From Polydrusus tereticollis (lineage: Eukaryota > Arthropoda > Insecta > Coleoptera > Curculionidae), in the NCBI GenBank assembly GCA_963920685.1, contig OY987329.1, forward strand, positions 65,758,024 to 65,822,023: a stretch of DNA of 64,000 nucleotides. The letters are read 5' to 3'. A model generated the notes under the pieces. The model saw nothing but the letters and a program-made list of their open reading frames with translations, had not been told where the DNA came from and did not search any database. Of this stretch, positions 42,436 to 53,000 are shown in pieces (positions within the stretch are counted from its first letter, which is position 1; each line of letters begins with the position of its first letter). A program made the position numbers and the translations under genes.

Positions 42436-44087
42436 ATCTAAAGCAGCGGTTCTCAAACTGTGGTACGCGTATCACCAATGGTACGCGAGCAGACAATAGG
42501 ACAATAGACGTTATGTACTTGCCTGCAACACTGATGTTGGTGTGTTTTCAACGGTGAAAACGGGGAATCCCAGGTCGTTTCAAGAGTAATCTGAGCAATG
42601 CGCGTTTATTCAGTGGAATATGGAAAAGTGGCTAAAAAGAGATATACCTAAAAACATTGGAAAATCCCGTTCCATCAAGTTCTACTTCAGAACAAGAATG
42701 TATTGTGGGTGAATATGAAAAAAATTCGTCCAAAATACAGAAAATAATAAGATATGATTAGGAATACACTAATTTCGGATTCTCGTTTACAAACTTAAAC
42801 GATAAACCCAGGTCGCAATGTGTGATCTAATTTTGAAATTCTCTTGAATTAAAGCATGGAACCGTCATTATTGAGGCGCTACTTTAACACAAAACATTCT
42901 ACATTAGAAAACAAGAATATTTTGTAAGTTGACTGAGATGAAAAATACGAAGAGAACTGTGTCGTCCTTTATCGGTAGTTCTAGAAAAGCGACGGAGGCA
43001 TTCTTCTTAGTGAGTCTAAGAATTGCAAGGTGTGTGAAAGCTCATACTATCGGTGAACAACTAGTACTACCTGCTACAATTCATATTCAGTTGCTACTAC
43101 ACACAGAGGTAAGATGTCTTTTAAAGGGATACATGCTTAGCAGATTGTTCGAGGTGCATTCTGAAATGCAACTGTTTTTAATGGAAACCAATTTTGAATT
43201 GCGGGATTGATTAAAATTTACAGACGACTTATGGCTAACAACACTAGCTTACTTAGCAGACATGTTTAATCGACTCAATGATCTGAACTTAAGTTTGCAG
43301 GGTAAAACCACAAATTGATTTTTGGTAGATGACAAAATTAGATCTTTTTTCAGGAAATGTCAAATGATAAATGACAGTGTTTCAAAAAAAAACCTACAGT
43401 CATTTTGTAATTTAGAAAACTTTTTGACTGAACATGGAATGAGTGTGAAGGACGATCTTATTAGTAACATAAAACAACACTGCCAAATGCTGATTAACAC
43501 GTTTGAAAAATATTTTAAAGAGGACTATTCTGAATTTCCTTGGACACGCAACCCCTTCACTTCGGAGAGCTTTCCCGATTCACTGACAAACGATGAAAAA
43601 GAATCTTTTATAGAGCTATCTTGCGATGGAGGTTTAAAAATGGAGATTGCCAAGTTAGAGTTGTCCGAGTTTTGGTTGAGAGTTAAAAATCAGTTTCCAA
43701 CTTTGTCCAAAAAAACCATTGTTGTTTTTAATTCCATTTTCAATCACCTACCTTTGCGAAACTGGATTTTCTGCAATGCTGGAAGTTAAAAATAAAAATC
43801 AAAATAGACTTGATGCTGACCCAAACTTACGCATGAAATTGACTGCAATTGGACCTAACATCTCTTCTCTTATTGCAGCCATGCAGACCCATCATTCTCA
43901 TTGACTTTTTAGATGTAACTAAATATTTGTAACTCTTTATTAAGAGATGTTTTTAAGCTTTTGCATGTTTATCAGTATTTCTTATTAAGCAGACACGGTT
44001 TTTTTTTTCAGTTTGATGGCACGCGTTTGATGCACATTGCACATGAATGGTACGCAAAAAAAAAGTTTGAGAACCGCTGATCTAAAG
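42436..44087 (+). mobile_element. hAT element with 8-bp target duplication
   Basis: The element 42444-44079 starts CAGCGGTTCTCAAACT and ends with its inverse (AGTTTGAGAACCGCTG), flanked by an exact ATCTAAAG on both sides (42436-42443 and 44080-44087). The CAGCGGTTCTCAAACT end is a well-known hAT type. 1,636 bp; the transposase inside is broken, so it depended on intact relatives. Confidence 0.92.
42618..43903 (+). pseudogene. hAT transposase pseudogene (ZBED/FAM200-like)
   Basis: Fragments in order: MEKWLKRDIPKNIGK near the start, then KATEAFFLVSLRIARCVKAH, the segment DLWLTTLAYLADMFNRLNDL, and a long C-terminal part (43322-43789) with FFRKCQMINDSVSKKNLQSF. A one-base shift near 43745-43780 leads to TYLCETGFSAMLEVKNKNQN and RLDADPNLRMKL, the hAT dimerisation region conserved in vertebrate FAM200/SCAND3-like domesticated relatives. 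Stops at about 43208 and 43317 and a missing middle with most catalytic residues show it is inactive. Lies inside the hAT element's inverted ends. Confidence 0.85.
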
Positions 44088-45284
44088 TATAAATTATGTT
44101 GTTTGAAAGTTTATTCCATAACGGTTTTATAATTCCATTATATTTTGCGCCTGAACTTGATTTAACACGTCTTTTATTTATTTACATCAGTATTCCAATA
44201 AATTGATTCAGTGGATATCCTTAAAATATCATAATATTGCTTTAAATCCTTAGGATTTGAACTTGATAATCTTCATAAACCTCTAGTACTAACTACCTTC
44301 TTTCGATTCAAAACTATTTTGTCTGTCGATTTTTATCATAATAAAATCCAAAAGTTGAATCTGTTTGTTTTTGTATTTGTATTAAAAGATTTCGTCTTTT
44401 TTCTGTCATCATTTCAAGGAACTTCATCATCAGGTCATCTTATTACAATATTACACGGAATATACAAAAATATGACGCCTATAAAAGTATTTTTCAGCAA
44501 ACACCTTGTAAATCGAGTGTAAATATTTAAGATAATAAATTAAAAAAATATATAAAGAAAAAAAATATTGATATTATTGTACCGGGTGATTCAATAAGAA
44601 AGGAGGTCGGCTATATCTCGGAAGTATTGTATATGTTTCTTTTATGTAGGGCTATATCACAGCCCCCGAAGTAGAAACAGCGGCAACCCTGGATGAAGAT
44701 CGGATAGTCACGTGACTTGACACTAGTTGGTTGGCGTTTAGTGCGCAAACTATGCAAAACAGGTTATTTTCCTTTCCGTTCTCCTAATTAATTTGCATTT
44801 TTTATCCGCTTTTCATTGATATCTAACAGAAAGTTTAAGTGAAGCGATTGCTTAGAACCCCTACAAAATACTAGTGATTATTTTTGGTGCGGATTTTATG
44901 TAATAGCATTAATAAAGTGATAAATCAAGTGAACGGCCGGTGCCAGCCTGCCGTCTGTTTATCGTTCTCCTAAAATGGCGCCAGAATTTTGGATGTTTCT
45001 TTTATTCAAACGTTGTGTTTTTCGTATTTTCTAGCCTTTGGTGATAAACTTTATCGTTTTGTGCCTACAGAATTTATTATATTCTACGTATGTGTTGTTT
45101 ACTTGGTTGTTGATTTAGCTCGAAGGTATAAGTGAATTAGGTTAAAAACTCCTGGGTGCAATTCGATTTTTACTTTTTTAGTGGCTGAAATAAGGGATAT
45201 TTAATCCAAAATGAGTATTTCGATTGCCTGCAACATGGCGTAGCGGCTCAAGTGTCCCAACATACATTAATAAAGGGGTGCTAT
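44088..45284. other. unassigned stretch with one mariner end
   Basis: TACCGGGTGATTCAATAAG at 44580-44598 looks like a mariner left terminus. No matching right end was found. 44930-45240 is less AT-rich (GGCCGGTGCCAGCCTGCCG) but has no coding signature. Confidence 0.35.
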
Positions 45285-45285
45285 A

Positions 45286-47902
45286 TACAGGGTGGGCCAA
45301 CAAGGGCGCGTCGGCCACTACGTGCTAAACTGTTGAACTTATGAGAAAATTTTCTTAATAAAACTTATAACGTCTCGACTCTGCTATAACCTAAAATTAT
45401 TTTCAAGTCTCAAAAAAGAGTAACACCAAAAACTATATTTTTGTTAAATGGAATACCCTACCTTTTTATGTGGCATATAAAGCCTCTGTCGGTTGTGTAT
45501 TCAACTTTTAATTTGTATGTAGATCGAATGCAGCGTTGCCAAGTTATGAATTAAAGAAAGAAAAATCAGTCAAAAACATACTTTTTTTAAACTGTTATAT
45601 CTCCGCCACTGCTTCTTAATTTCCCTGACAAAGTTACATGTAATCTAATGTTGGCCTAGTTTATCCTAGACCGTCCTCACTTTTCGATTTAATTATACAG
45701 GGTGCCCAGAATACTTGTTCAAACATCTCTATTTTCAACTCGATTTTAATTGAATTTCTTAAATACAACACCCTGTATATTATTTTGCCGTCGAAAAGCC
45801 TAAAGTGTCCCCTTTCAGAAAATATTATGTTTGCCGTATGTATCTCGCTATCATTTTGAGATATTAAGGTTTTTCCGTAACTTTACAAAGAAAATTTTAA
45901 AAATTGTAGGCGGCATGGCTCAAGGAATCGAAACAATTGCTAGTCATTGGCATAAAAATATTTATAACAATATAATATTATATTTAATCTATTTTTTTAG
46001 GTACAAAATATCAATAAACGCAACATAAATAAATAATTAACATAAACATAATTATTTTAAATAAATTAATTTATTAGATATTCAAACACTCTACCATTTT
46101 GCTGTAAACATATATTTAACCTGTCTGTTAAAGATCTATTTACATTTTGTAACATAAAGGGAGTAACTAAATTAAATGCTTCTCTTATTCTTTCCCGCAT
46201 GTTTGCCGCTGTAGTTGGAGGTGTTCCGTAAACCAGATCTTTAACGTACGTATCCCCATAGGAAGAAATCAAGTTTTGTCATATCTGGTGACCTTGGAGG
46301 CCACAGAACAGGTCCGCGTCTTTCGTTCCAACGGCCAGGAAATTTTTCATCCAGAGTATTTCGAACTCCAATATTAAAATGAGCAGGCGCCCCATCTAAC
46401 TGGAACCACATTCTTCTTAATAGTCCTAGTGGTATATTTACTAACAGATTATCAAGATCTTCATTTAAAAAATTTTGAAAAATATTCCCATTGAGGTGTC
46501 CATCAAAAAAATGAGGTCCTATTACGTGGTCTCCAATTATGCCTCCCCAGACGTTTAAGCTTCACCTATGTTGCTGGTCAATAGACCTTAGAAAATGTGG
46601 ATTTTCATCAGCGTAGAAGTGCAAATTATCTCTGTTCACATGACCATTATTGTGGAATGTCGCCTCATCGGTAAACAATACAATATTAAAAAATCGTACA
46701 TCCTCTCGAATTCGAGCAAGACCCCAATTACAGAAATTTATTCTATTCTCAAAATCTTGTCCATCAAGTGCTTGATGCAGTTGCACACGATATGGATGGA
46801 ACTTATTCTTACGCAACATTTTCTTCACAGAAGTTTGACCTAAGACCAACAAATCACTTATGTCTACTGTACTTCTATGTGGATCTTCAAAAACAGATAA
46901 ACAACACTTAAATTCATTTTCTTCGTTTACCACTGGCTTTATTCTTTCATGCTTTTCGTACTTAACTGTCCCAGTTCTGTCAAATCTATCCATCAGTCTT
47001 TGAAATGATCTTGCATTTGGATGCGTTCTATCAGGAAACCTCTCGCAGTACACTCGGGATGCCAGAAGACAATTCTTTAAGCATTCTCCAACAATATAAA
47101 TCATATCAATTGATTCTTGGTTCATATACTTCATTTTTACTACAAAATACTTCTTATTGAAGGAAGATACTATGCACAAAATGGCACCAAATGTCACAGG
47201 ATTACAAAAGTAAAATTACTGACAGCGACATACCAACGAATAGCAATTGTTTCGATTTCTTGGGCCATGCCGCCTACGATTTTTTTAATTTTCTTTGTAA
47301 AGTTACGGAAAAACCTTAATATCTCAAAATGATAGTGAGATACATACGGCAAACATAATATTTTCACTTTAGGCTTTTCGACGGCAAAATAATATACAGG
47401 GTGTTGTATTTAAGAAATTCAATTAAAATCGAGTTGAAAATAGAGATGTTTGAACAAGTATTCTGGACACCCTGTATAATTAAATCGAAAAGTGAGAACG
47501 GTCTAGGATAAACTAGGCCAGCATTAGATTACATGTAACTTTGTCAGGAAAATTAAGAAGCAGTGGCGGAGATATAACAGTTTAAAAAAAGTATGTTTTT
47601 GACTGATTTTTCTTTCTTTAATTCATTACTTGGCAACGCTGCATTCGATCTACATACAAATTAAAAGTTGAATACACAACCGATAGAGGCTTTATATGCC
47701 ATATAAAAAGGTAGGGTATTCCATTTAACAAAAATATAGATTTTGGTAAGTATTACTCTTTTTTGAGACACCCTGTATTCTTAAAAATAATTTTAGGTTA
47801 TAGCAGAGGCGAAACGTTATAAGTTCTATTAAGAAAATTTTCCCATAAGTTCAACGGTTTAGCAACTATTGACCGACGCGCCCTTGTTGGCCTACCCTGG
47901 TA
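45286..47902 (-). mobile_element. mariner-like element with ~660-bp TIRs
   Basis: The element 45288-47900 starts CAGGGTGGGCCAACAAGGGC, and its right end is the near inverse (GCCCTTGTTGGCCTACCCTGG). TA flanks each side. The arms are very long: 45288-45950 matches 47235-47900 in inverse. Each arm itself contains a small palindromic block bounded by TACAGGGTG and CACCCTGTA (45704-45783 and 47396-47478). The transposase lies between the arms on the minus strand. About 2.6 kb. Confidence 0.9.
46066..47134 (-). pseudogene. mariner-like transposase, intronless, two lesions
   Basis: The start at 47134 (MKYMNQESIDMIYIVGECLK) aligns with the N terminus of the relative at 50981; an upstream in-frame ATG at 47197 exists but lies in the inverted repeat. 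Helix-turn-helix, then LFTDEATFHNNGHVNRDNLH (first D), MWFQLDGAPAHFN (second D) and PPRSPDMTKLDFFLWG (third D). A TGA at about 46564-46566 follows DQQHR, and a one-base shift near 46250 separates the C-terminal 60 residues. Length without lesions would be about 356 codons, normal for the family. It lacks the intron found at the same place in the 49.4-51.4 kb element. Confidence 0.88.
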
Positions 47903-49392
47903 TGCTAACTATTATAACTGATTTAATAGATTTAACTCTAAAAAGCATAAAACAGGATGAATTCTTCAGTGAATTCTTTTCAATGTGTTTGTGGTTTGTG
48001 GTAGGGAGCATAAAACGCTTCTTATAAATGCATGGTTTGTTCAATATTTATAAATATTTTGCTAAACGACTATGTTAAGAATAAAAATAACCAATATGCT
48101 GTAGAAAAATCTAAAAACAAGAAAAGAAAAATTGGATACCTAAAAAAATATTAATTGGTAGTTTTTAAATTATTATTATTTGGTTTGTGTAAAATCACAT
48201 ATTCACAATTCTGTTCTCGATTTACTACTTTTTTCTTCATCTAATTTTAATTTAATTTATTTTGTCACTAAGAAATATGTCGGTTCAATATCATGGCCGA
48301 TTATCTTCTTTAACCTTATTATTCATTGGCGATAGTCTCGAGGTGTTGGTCTTACGTTTGCTCATCACTATACGAACACGGGATATCATAGATGTGACTA
48401 CCCGCCAAAATTAGAAGATTGACGAAGATAAAATTATTTATTGATTTATTATATGGTAAGTGCATAGTTTATTATTAGGATGTATGTTGCATTGATTTTA
48501 TTACTGATTAGAATGTGGCTGTATGTAGAGGCTTTTCCTTTTCCTAAATGAAAATTTCATTGTTCAAATTTTTGACTTCAAAATTTCTAAAGTTACTTCA
48601 GGTTAGTTTTTGCAACAATCTGTTGCTTTTAGCAATTATGTTTTTATGACACACGCTTTTCCCGTAAATACATCATACGTTCCAGTATGAAGCCATGCCT
48701 ATATATTGTCGTTGGCGGGACAACAGTAAATTAAAAAATAAAATGACTAATTTAATTATTTAAATTAAAATGTTTATTTAGTACCTAATAACAATGCGTT
48801 AAACTAAGCACTAAGCTCTGGAGTTAAGAAAGTAAATGTTAATTTAAAAGAAGTATCGCTTATTCTATTAGTTAGAATCAAATAAAATGTGTACTCTAGG
48901 ACTGTAATGTAATGTAGCACAATAATAATAGACCACTATGTTCTAATTAATTGCTTTGCGTTAAAGTTGGTCTGTAGTTTAAAACTTTAAAATTCCATAA
49001 GAGGATATTTAATATGTACTGGCCCTATACTATAATAATATCATTTTTGAAAAACCTCTCTTAGTAGGTATTTTTGAAAGTATCAGGTAATCAAATTAGT
49101 ATAATGTTTTTGATTTATCTATTGATAATACCTACCAACCCTGCAAATACATTATTGATAAAACCAAAAAGAGGTCATTAATTTATATATTTTAGTTCGT
49201 TTTCCCAAATACGTAAAAGTACTCGAAGAGCGAAAAGATGTCAAAGGGGTGCCCTGACATAAAACCCCATTCATGAACCAATGTACAATGGAGTATCAAG
49301 TTTTTTATCGGTCTAAATGGGCAATTAGGGGATATTTTATTCTAAATACTACCTATACGTTTTTTCACAAATTGAAGAAGAAAGTGCGTATA
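47903..49392. other. unassigned AT-rich stretch
   Basis: Nothing recognised; no transposon ends or coding frames. Confidence 0.4.
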
Positions 49393-49718
49393 TACAGGGT
49401 GAGGATTTTAAAGTGTTACAACGCAATATCTGAAAAACGGCTATAAATATTTTAGTGAAATTTTGGGACGTGGATAGGGAGGTTGGGGGACAAATTTTAA
49501 AATATTTTTGATATTTACCCCCCCTCCAGATTTGATGTGGCTAGTGACAAATTTGAAATGTCAAATGGAAAGGTATTTTTTTTTTTGATAATTCGATTCC
49601 TCGTCAATAACTACGTAAGTGAGCAGAAAATTGTTACATTTGCTCTACTAGTTGCTTAGTTACGAATTTTTCAATAAATAAAATAGGAATACTTAAAAAT
49701 GATAATTCCTTAAAAAAT

Positions 49719-50981
49719 CTAACGACGATCATGCTTCAAAAGGTGTTCGAAATGACCCCCATCCATTTCTAAACATTTTGCAATTCTTTTTTGACACATG
49801 AGTTGCGCACGCGAGTTAACATTTGAGGCGTTACTAAATTACATGCTTGTTGAATACGATCTTTCATGTTTTCTGGTGTGGTCGGTGGTGTAGCCATAAC
49901 TTTCTCTTTTATAAATCCCCACAAGAAAAAATCTAATGGGGTTAAATCTGGTGACCTTGCAGGCCAATTTACAGGACCACCACGACCAATCCATCTGTTT
50001 CCAAACATTTCATTTAGTGTATCTCGAGCTTGTCGGGCAAAATGTGGCGGAGCACCATCTTGCTGAAACCATAGTTCTTGTTGATTTCCATTATTATTCA
50101 GAAGTTGTGGCAAATCGGTTTGTAAAAAATTATTATACATTTCTCCATTTAGGTGACGATCAAAAAAATGTGGTCCAATGACTCTATCTCCGACTATGCC
50201 ACACCAGGTATTAACCGACCAAGGATGTTGGTTTGGCAGAAATCTCATCCAGTGAGGATTTTGAGGTGCCCAATAGTGTAAATTGTGCCGGTTGACCTTA
50301 AATTAAGAAAAGCAAAATTGATTGAATCAGTATAAAATTAAAAATAAATCTAAATGTATGTGAATATTCTCTAAACACCCGTTAACGGGTGTTTAGATAT
50401 GTATTTATTTATGTATACCCATCAAGTAGTGGATTACATATTTTTGATTATTAAAAGTTACATTAATCCATATTGATTTAAATAATTACCTGACCACAAT
50501 TGGTAAATGTAGCTTCGTCAGAAAATACTATCTTTCTTAAAAATGCATTGTTTTCGTGAATTAAAGTTTGTAACCACGTACAAAATGTAATCCTATTTTG
50601 AAAGTCTTGGCCATACAATTCCTGATGAATAGTTATGTGGTAAGGGTGAAAATTGTGCTTGTGTAAAATAGCCAGTACCGATTTTTGGCACATTCCTGAA
50701 TCACGAGCAAGTTCCCTTGAACCAACATGAGGATTTACAGCTATTACACCCAACACTCCAACGGCCATATCGTCATTAGTTTTTGTTTGTCTTCTAACTC
50801 TGTTCTTATTTTTTAGGATTCCCGTGCTGCGGCCTCGATCTTCTAATCGCTTAAATGCCATATGAGATTTTTGAATGGCGGGAAACCTAACAGTCCACAA
50901 TTGCGCCGCTTCCCGGTAGTTTTTTCTACATTCTCCCAGAATTAACAACATGTCTATTTCAATGTCATAAGATTGTTCCAT
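49719..50981 (-). pseudogene. mariner-like transposase with one intron, one late frameshift
   Basis: Exon 1 (50981-50490) starts MEQSYDIEIDMLLILGECRK: helix-turn-helix, HKHNFHPYHITIHQEL, then IVFSDEATFTNCGQ (first D). Intron 50489-50297 (193 bp) begins GTAATT and ends TTTAAG. Exon 2 (50296-49719) continues VNRHNLHYWAPQNPHWMRFL, then LWFQQDGAPPHFARQ (second D) and WPARSPDLTPLDFFLWGF (third D). A one-base change in an A run near 49787-49795 shifts the last ~30 codons, whose proper frame reads LEMDGGHFEHLLKHDRR before the TAG at 49719-49721. Joined length about 356 codons. All three catalytic aspartates are present; the lesion affects only the tail. Confidence 0.88.
50297..50489 (-). other. spliceosomal intron within the transposase
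   Basis: On the minus strand CAG|GTAATTATT marks the donor (50489) and TTCTTAATTTAAG|GTC the acceptor (50297). Removing 193 bp joins the two frames exactly where relatives read continuously (TNCGQ then VNRHN). The interior is AT-rich and contains stops. Confidence 0.82.
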
Positions 50982-51417
50982 AATTGCACTGAATAATGAA
51001 CTTTATCAGATTATCACTACTTGTCAAAGTCGAAAGTGGTTTCCTAGGATACAACATAATTAAAGGTTTGGATAAACAATAATCATAGGTGTCATGATTT
51101 AAAATGTGTAGTTTTAAGTATTCCTATTTTATTTATTGAAAAATTCGTAACTAAGCAACTAGTAGAGCAAATGTAACAATTTTCTGCTCACTTACGTAGT
51201 TATTGACGAGGAATCGAATTATCAAAAAAAAAAATACCTTTCCATTTGACATTTCAAATTTGTCACTAGCCACATCAAATCTGGAGGGGGGGTAAATATC
51301 AAAAATATTTGAAAATTTGTCCCCCAACCTCCCTATCCACGTCCCAAAATTTGACTAAAATATTTATAGCCGTTTTTCAGATATTGCGTTGTAACACTTT
51401 AAAATCCTCACCCTGTA

Positions 51418-51830
51418 TAGGTAATGATTATGTGAAGTAAAATATTAACTTTTTTAAATGTACCTATACCTAGGTAGACAATCAGAGAACTGAGAATTTT
51501 AATTTTCGATGGAAATTAATTTTCTAGTTAAAATTTATTTGTTTTTCCAAAAACTAACAATATCGCATAATAGTATTATACTCATGCATAGCATAAATTT
51601 TCAATAATGCTGAGCGAACAAGATTTTACTAGCTTGCAGTAGTTTGTACACTATTCGCCACAGTATAAGGTTGGTTGGTTTATATATGCATGATTCAATT
51701 GAAACTTCGTTTAACAAGAATAACATCAATTTACTTCATTTGAATGTAGTACTTGCGGATACTTGATGAATCAGTATTTTTTTAACGTTAGACACACTGC
51801 ACTATATTATGTATGAAAAACAGATATAAT
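51418..51830. other. unassigned spacer
   Basis: Nothing recognised between the mariner element and the Harbinger remnant. Confidence 0.35.
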
Positions 51831-51835
51831 ACAAG

Positions 51836-52515
51836 ACACGGAACTGACACGGAGCGACGGGTTTACAATCAAACTTGCAAACCGGTTAAACACGCAACTG
51901 TTTGGTGACGCCCGTGTATGAAAGTAGAGATTCGTACACGGGTCGACCGAAACGAGATCGATTTTAAATCAGTTCCCAATTGGTTGCGTGCGATCGTTCT
52001 TGCCGGTCGCGATACAATTCAGTTGCACAGTTTCACACAATTGTGCATATTGTCGAAACAAGTGACCAATAACATAATATATCATTTGTTGGAGAGGTGG
52101 AAAAACATGAAGTACTCTACAACTGTAAACTTTCTGAGCACTCAAGAAAAGACCTAACGGAGAAAGCATGGCAAACTGCTGTCTATTTCAAACGATTGCT
52201 CGTTCTGCTGCTACGAACAGCCTATATTTCATGTTTTTTTGTATATACAAGGATGGTACCAATATTTCTTTCGTACTGCTGTTCGTAGTCTGCGGTATTG
52301 ATAATAGACCATTAGATCCTTTTCATCTGAACTACTACTTGACATATTGCCACAACTAGCTTTACGCCTATAAACTATGGAAAGTGAACAGCGACTGATC
52401 CAAAATCAGCGGACAGATGTCTCATTCTGGTTGCACACTGGTCGTGAGTCTGACTATTGTGAAACCGGTTTGAAATTCGGGTTGCAAACCACTCGATCCG
52501 TGTGCGGATGGCCTT
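51836..52515 (-). mobile_element. PIF/Harbinger-like element remnant
   Basis: The right end GTGTGCGGATGGCC (52499-52512) is followed by TTA (possible 3-bp target duplication). Next to it is a CpG-containing region with AAACCGGTTTG, mirrored imperfectly on the left (GACACGGAGCGACGGGTTT and AAACCGGTT near 51846-51890). The interior encodes a Harbinger-type N-terminal fragment on the minus strand. Left end and target duplication are not clear, so the boundaries are approximate. Confidence 0.5.
51969..52345 (-). pseudogene. Harbinger-type transposase N-terminal remnant
   Basis: From 52345 on the minus strand the frame starts MSSSSSDEKDLMVYYQYRRL and continues RKKYWYHPCIYKKT, then a stop at 52229-52231. 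An acidic serine-rich start followed by basic residues and YWxHP is typical of PIF/Harbinger transposases (HARBI1/ALP1-like). A further frame (52169-51969) ends with QLNCIATG, resembling the 'ERLxxxLRYLATG' helix of the family. The DDE catalytic domain is absent. Dead remnant. Confidence 0.5.
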
Positions 52516-53000
52516 AGAGAAACATAAAGCATTTTTCGTTACACACACGAGAATATTTACACTCGTTGGCAGGAGAAAAACAGCTTACTCGCTGAATAGT
52601 ACTACGAGGATTTTTATTACAGAGCGGAGAAACAACACAGTTTTTGTGCCTTCCAAAATAGAATCGGTCTCGTGGAACTCGGTCGCGAAGCGAACTTCTC
52701 TCGTCAAGATGTTGTTAGCGAGTCGTTGCCGAAATTCACCGATGCATTGAAGTGGCCAACCTACTTTTCTCAGCGTTACCGTCGGGGATCAATTAGTCAT
52801 TAAACATGTGAAGTACCGGCCCACGAAGTCCGCTGTCGTAACTACCGTCGCGATCTTGTTTGTACATAGCCTATCAGAAAGTCAAGTGAGTCTTAGAAGA
52901 AATTGCTGCGGTGTCAGTGAAATATCCGACAAAGAATTCTAAGTTATAAATAAATTTACTTTAGAATATTATACATTTTAACTCGAGAAATAATAATTCC
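52516..53000 (+). other. GC-richer, exon-like stretch
   Basis: Composition rises to roughly half GC over about 370 bp (52516-52890) and ends at CAA|GTGAGT (52885-52890), a good splice donor. No long frame carries a family signature. It could be a 5' untranslated exon or CpG-rich promoter of a host gene on the plus strand. A plausible acceptor with polypyrimidine tract (TTTTTCTTTTCAG) lies at 54038-54050, but the following sequence has only a short open frame. Confidence 0.25.

Larger units (their letters stand above)
49393..51417 (-). mobile_element. mariner-like element with ~305-bp TIRs, nearly intact
   Basis: The element 49395-51415 starts CAGGGTGAGGATTTTAAAGT and ends with its inverse. 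TA flanks it on both sides (49393-49394 and 51416-51417). The arms of about 305 bp differ only at a handful of positions, so the insertion is young. One transposase gene with an intron lies between the arms on the minus strand. 2,021 bp. Confidence 0.93.

Noticed and set aside
48290..48420. possible SINE or tRNA-like head
   Set aside because: No B box was found on either strand.
49866..50181. plus-strand frames opposite the transposase
   Set aside because: They are shadows of the minus-strand DDE domain, which has the three catalytic aspartates.
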